A stretch of DNA of 64,000 bases. Source: RU20A sp042610495. Its GTDB lineage: Bacteria > Pseudomonadota > Alphaproteobacteria > Rhizobiales > Rhizobiaceae. The stretch lies in NCBI RefSeq assembly GCF_042610495.1, contig NZ_JBHGAP010000009.1, positions 1 through 64,000 on the forward strand, given 5' to 3'. Below, in pieces: positions 61,931 to 64,000 of this stretch; position 1 is the stretch's first letter; each line of letters starts with the position of its first letter. Under the pieces are notes generated by a model, which had not been told where the DNA came from, searched no databases, and saw nothing but the letters and a program-made list of their open reading frames with translations. The position numbers were made by a program, and so were the translations under genes.

Positions 61931-61955
61931 AATGGTCCTGCATCGCAATTGTTCC
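61931..61955 (-). promoter_or_regulatory. EcfG-like promoter P1 upstream of the sigma gene
   Basis: On the minus strand GGAAC (61955-61951) and CATT (61934-61931) are separated by 16 bases, 39 bases before the sigma ATG. CATT is a partial match to CGTT, so this is the weaker of the two elements. Confidence 0.4.
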
Positions 61956-62047
61956 CGTCACATGCGAAATGAAAGCATATTTACATATATAAAAATAGAA
62001 TATTCGGTATATACGGCGTATTCTCCATTAGAAATAGACAGCAAAAG

Positions 62048-62072
62048 AACACGGTTTTGCATCATTAGTTCC
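62048..62072 (-). promoter_or_regulatory. EcfG-like promoter P2 upstream of the sigma gene
   Basis: On the minus strand GGAAC (62072-62068) and TGTT (62051-62048) are separated by 16 bases, in the AT-rich patch 156 bases before the sigma ATG. TGTT differs from CGTT at one base. It suggests autoregulation of the EcfG-like factor. Confidence 0.5.
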
Positions 62073-62149
62073 ATCTATTCAAAGATATTATTGCCATGGA
62101 AATTCCGGGGAGACACAAGATGCCATCCCTTGGGTGCCTTTGAACTCCC

Positions 62150-62266
62150 ATGAACACATCGGCCATGATCGAGGGCGAGCCGGATGGTGGAAAAGCCCGC
62201 GCGGGCAAGGACGCTGTGGGAGAGACGCTTGCCAATCCCACGCAGCAGGGCGACGCACGCGGCTAA
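62150..62266 (+). CDS. Possible 38-residue peptide
   Basis: A frame of 38 codons from ATG 62150 reads as a plausible hydrophilic Gly/Ala/Asp-rich peptide (EPDGGKARAGKDAVGETLAN in the middle). There is no Shine-Dalgarno and no recognised homologue, so this may be chance. It is the only plus-strand frame in the gap that I would flag. Confidence 0.2.
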   Translation: MNTSAMIEGEPDGGKARAGKDAVGETLANPTQQGDARG

Positions 62267-62384
62267 GAAACGGAACGACGGGAAACCACCGCCGAAAACC
62301 CGGCCATAGGGCATTAGAAACGAAAGGCGCGCTGCGGAATGGTCCGCAGCGCGCCATTGTCGTCGCCCTTCAAAAGGACGTGCG

Positions 62385-63254
62385 TCAGATCATGATTTCC
62401 CCGCCCGTGACGGGAATGACGGCACCGGTCATGTAACTGCCGAGGTCAGAGGCGAGCAGCACATAGGCTCCTGCCAGTTCTGCCGGCTGCCCGGCGCGGC
62501 CCATCAGCGTCTTCTTGCCGAAGTCCTTTACCTTCTCCTCCGGCATGGTCGAGGGAATAAGCGGCGTCCAGATCGGCCCCGGCGCCACGGCGTTCACCCG
62601 AATCCCTTTGTCCGCGAGCATCTCGGCGAGACCCGCCGTGAAATTGAGAAGAGCGCCCTTGGTACTTGCATAGGGCAACAGATGGGCCGAGGGCTGCCGC
62701 GACTGGATCGACACCGTGTTGATGATCACACTTCCGGCCTTCATGCGCGCGGCTGCCTCGCGCGAAAGGACGAAGGGCGCAAAGATGTTCGTCCGGAACG
62801 TTGCATCCCACTCCTCCGCCGTGATGTCGACAATGTCGGAAAAGCTGCGCTGCCGCGCGGCATTGTTGACGAGAATGTCCAGTTGGCCGAGCGTCGTTAC
62901 CGTCTGCTCGATCACTGCCTGGCAGTGGTTCTCCTGGCCGAGATCGCCGGGCAGGAGCAGCGCGCGCCGGCCGGCAGCTTCCACGAGGCGACGCGTTTCC
63001 TCGGCATCGTCGTCTTCGGAGAGGTAGGCAATCGCCACATCGGCGCCCTCCCGCGCAAAGGCGATCGCCACGGCCCGGCCGATGCCCGAGTCTCCTCCCG
63101 TGATCAGCGCGACCTTGCCCGCGAGACGGCCGGCACCGAAATAGCTTTGCTCGCCATGGTCGGGAACGGGGTTCATCCGCTCGGTCTCGCCCGGTGGCGA
63201 CTGGTGGGCGGCGGAATAGGGCGGGGCAGGACGGCGGATCTGTTCGTCGGACAT
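62385..63254 (-). CDS. SDR-family general-stress dehydrogenase (YghA/YdaD-like)
   Basis: A 289-residue SDR with a roughly 45-residue N-terminal extension (ending PVPDHGEQSYFGAG) as in YghA and B. subtilis GSP39. The cofactor loop is ITGGDSGIGRAVA near residue 54, followed by LVNNAARQ, the Ser-Tyr-Lys catalytic set (NTVSIQSRQ and YASTKGAL) and NAVAPGPIWTPLIPS. Substrate unknown. ATG at 63254 (MSDEQIRRPAPP) is used; the frame is open further upstream through the promoter. An EcfG-type promoter lies 32-56 bases upstream. Confidence 0.9.
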   Translation of the reverse strand: MSDEQIRRPAPPYSAAHQSPPGETERMNPVPDHGEQSYFGAGRLAGKVALITGGDSGIGRAVAIAFAREGADVAIAYLSEDDDAEETRRLVEAAGRRALLLPGDLGQENHCQAVIEQTVTTLGQLDILVNNAARQRSFSDIVDITAEEWDATFRTNIFAPFVLSREAAARMKAGSVIINTVSIQSRQPSAHLLPYASTKGALLNFTAGLAEMLADKGIRVNAVAPGPIWTPLIPSTMPEEKVKDFGKKTLMGRAGQPAELAGAYVLLASDLGSYMTGAVIPVTGGEIMI

Positions 63255-63285
63255 GGGTATCTCCAGCTTCGAGTTTACCCAGCCA

Positions 63286-63310
63286 AACCGTCCCGTCGCC
63301 TGCTTGTTCC
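63286..63310 (-). promoter_or_regulatory. EcfG-type promoter of the stress SDR
   Basis: On the minus strand GGAAC (63310-63306) and GGTT (63289-63286) are separated by 16 bases, 32 bases before the ATG. It has the same -35, spacing and -10 as the promoter at 60337. A perfect dyad CTTGTTC-CGCAC-GAACAAG (63303-63321) overlaps the -35 and could bind a further regulator. Confidence 0.65.
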
Positions 63311-63467
63311 GCACGAACAAGGGCGGATTCCTGGGAGGAACCCGCCCGGCTGTCGTGTTGGGTGCGTCCTGAGTGCGGCCCGATGGCCACGCAACGGAAC
63401 CGACGGGATCATGTGTCGGTAAGTGCGCCATAAGCGCCGATCTGATCCTGTCGGATCGAACGCCGCT

Positions 63468-63656
63468 CTAATGAAGCTGCACCTGCTGGGGCGGCTGGTC
63501 GTTTTCATCCGGATTGGGCTCGGGCGCCTCGTCCGGCAGCCGGTCCGGCTCCGGCTCCCGGATCGGCGGCGTCGGGTTGCCGATCGGCGGCATGTCCTGG
63601 CCCGGCTGGGGACCGGGGGTGGGCACAGGTGTGGGATCGACGGGTGCAATGGCCAT
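63468..63656 (-). CDS. 62-residue proline-rich protein
   Basis: A 62-residue protein with about one third proline (PTPVPTPGPQPGQ, PPIREPEPDRLPDEAPEPNP) and acidic spacing, probably extended and disordered. AAGGAGA lies five bases before the ATG at 63656. An EcfG-type element precedes it, so it appears to be part of the stress island. Function unknown; it may be a linker-like or surface peptide. Confidence 0.65.
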   Translation of the reverse strand: MAIAPVDPTPVPTPGPQPGQDMPPIGNPTPPIREPEPDRLPDEAPEPNPDENDQPPQQVQLH

Positions 63657-63677
63657 GATGCTCTCCTTTGCACCCTC

Positions 63678-63703
63678 AACACATGCGCCGGCCGACAGGT
63701 TCC
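63678..63703 (-). promoter_or_regulatory. EcfG-type promoter of the proline-rich gene
   Basis: On the minus strand GGAAC (63703-63699) and TGTT (63681-63678) are separated by 17 bases, 22 bases before the ATG. One base differs from CGTT. Confidence 0.55.
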
Positions 63704-63822
63704 AGTCAGGACGATAAACGCCGATCCGCCCCCTCCTGCGACACCTCCCCCTGCGCCTGCCGTGCGCTACCCAGGCGAAAACAGGGCCCACGACGCTCAT
63801 CGGAGATAGGGGATCGTATCCC

Positions 63823-64000
63823 TCAACCGGATATGGAGGCCAGATAGGCGCGCCAGCCGCCGAAGGCGGTGATGTCCTCGGCGCCGGGGAGGCCTGCCGT
63901 TTCGCAGAGGAAGCCCTTGACGGCCGTGCCGTCCGCCAGCCGCACCGTCCCGATTGCAAGTGGCGCGGGAACGCCCGTCATGAAGGCGCCGAACCGGTCG
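63823..64000 (-). CDS. atzF: Allophanate hydrolase, C-terminal end (cut by window edge)
   Basis: The minus strand from the right edge to a TGA at 63823 encodes 58 residues whose end matches the C-terminal domain of allophanate hydrolase: GTVRLADGTAVKGFLCE, then GAEDITAFGGWRAYLA. This domain follows the amidase in AtzF-type enzymes, which convert allophanate to ammonia and CO2 after urea carboxylation. The amidase part lies outside the window. Confidence 0.75.
   Translation of the reverse strand, partial: DRFGAFMTGVPAPLAIGTVRLADGTAVKGFLCETAGLPGAEDITAFGGWRAYLASISG

Larger units (their letters stand above)
61893..62384. other. 492-base intergenic region with an AT-rich patch
   Basis: The region from 61893 to 62384 separates the sigma factor from the SDR gene on the same strand. 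About 61965-62105 is strikingly AT-rich (ATATTTACATATATAAAAAT type) compared with the GC-rich surroundings. It holds two EcfG-like promoter elements for the sigma gene and one possible 38-codon frame. I see no mobile element ends. The AT-rich patch could be a promoter region or a remnant of foreign DNA. Confidence 0.5.

Noticed and set aside
61965..62105. AT-rich patch as an insertion sequence or phage remnant
   Set aside because: No terminal repeats, transposase or integrase fragments are visible; described only as an AT-rich intergenic patch.

Overview
The window looks like core chromosome of a GC-rich alphaproteobacterium of the Rhizobiales, most likely Rhizobiaceae (Rhizobium, Agrobacterium, Shinella or Ensifer type). 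The reasons are the gene orders (mdh-sucCD-sucAB with lpd nearby, sdhCDAB, atpHAGDC without the Fo genes, hemC-hemD-mitofilin-like-hemY, glpR-glpD-glpS), an Omp19-like lipoprotein, an EcfG-type sigma factor, a RIME-like intergenic repeat and CtrA-type sites. This is inference from protein and order resemblance; no database search was run. I saw no tRNA, rRNA, CRISPR array, insertion sequence or prophage.

Layout. 0-2.7 kb: glycerol use on the minus strand (glpR, glpD and the start of the ABC ATPase gene glpS, cut by the edge). 2.8-4.5 kb: a short-chain dehydrogenase and a LysR regulator. 4.7-10.8 kb: a soluble NAD-dependent molybdenum formate dehydrogenase operon, fdsG-fdsB-fdsA-fdhD-fdsD. 11-16 kb: the F1 ATP synthase operon atpHAGDC (minus). 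16.2-21.8 kb: a small membrane protein, priA, xerC, a TraB/GumN protein and a cytochrome b561. 22-38 kb, all minus: a block of TCA-cycle genes (sdhCDAB, then omp19-like, zapE, mdh, sucC, sucD, sucA, sucB, a MAPEG protein, a LysE exporter and lpdA). 38-42 kb: a secreted protein, a METTL20-like methyltransferase, EVE and YciI proteins, gpsA and tsaD. 42-47.5 kb: haem synthesis (hemC, hemD, a mitofilin-like protein, hemY) and a TerB protein. 47.5-58.6 kb: housekeeping and transport genes (GATase, yggT, DUF167, ppa, GNAT, typA, phoD, an M3 peptidase, LysE, DUF1275).

58.7-63.7 kb differs: short genes, small proteins, a two-gene membrane unit (TIGR02587/TIGR02588 type), an EcfG-like ECF sigma factor and an SDR stress dehydrogenase. 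GGAAC-N16/17-NNTT elements (the EcfG/RpoE2 promoter type) sit before several of these genes, including the sigma gene, with no nepR or phyR visible. This small, probably self-regulated general-stress island is the best candidate for an undescribed system here. The right edge holds the 3' end of an allophanate hydrolase gene.

How the parts work together: glycerol (GlpD), formate (Fds) and the TCA enzymes feed NADH and quinol to respiration, which drives the ATP synthase whose F1 genes are here. GpsA makes glycerol-3-phosphate for lipids while GlpD consumes it. Regulatory sites of interest are 11-bp phased repeats before glpD, a LysR-type T-N11-A site before fdsG, a perfect 30-bp inverted repeat between fdsB and fdsA, a TTAA-N7-TTAA CtrA-type box, and Pho-box-like phased half-sites before phoD.
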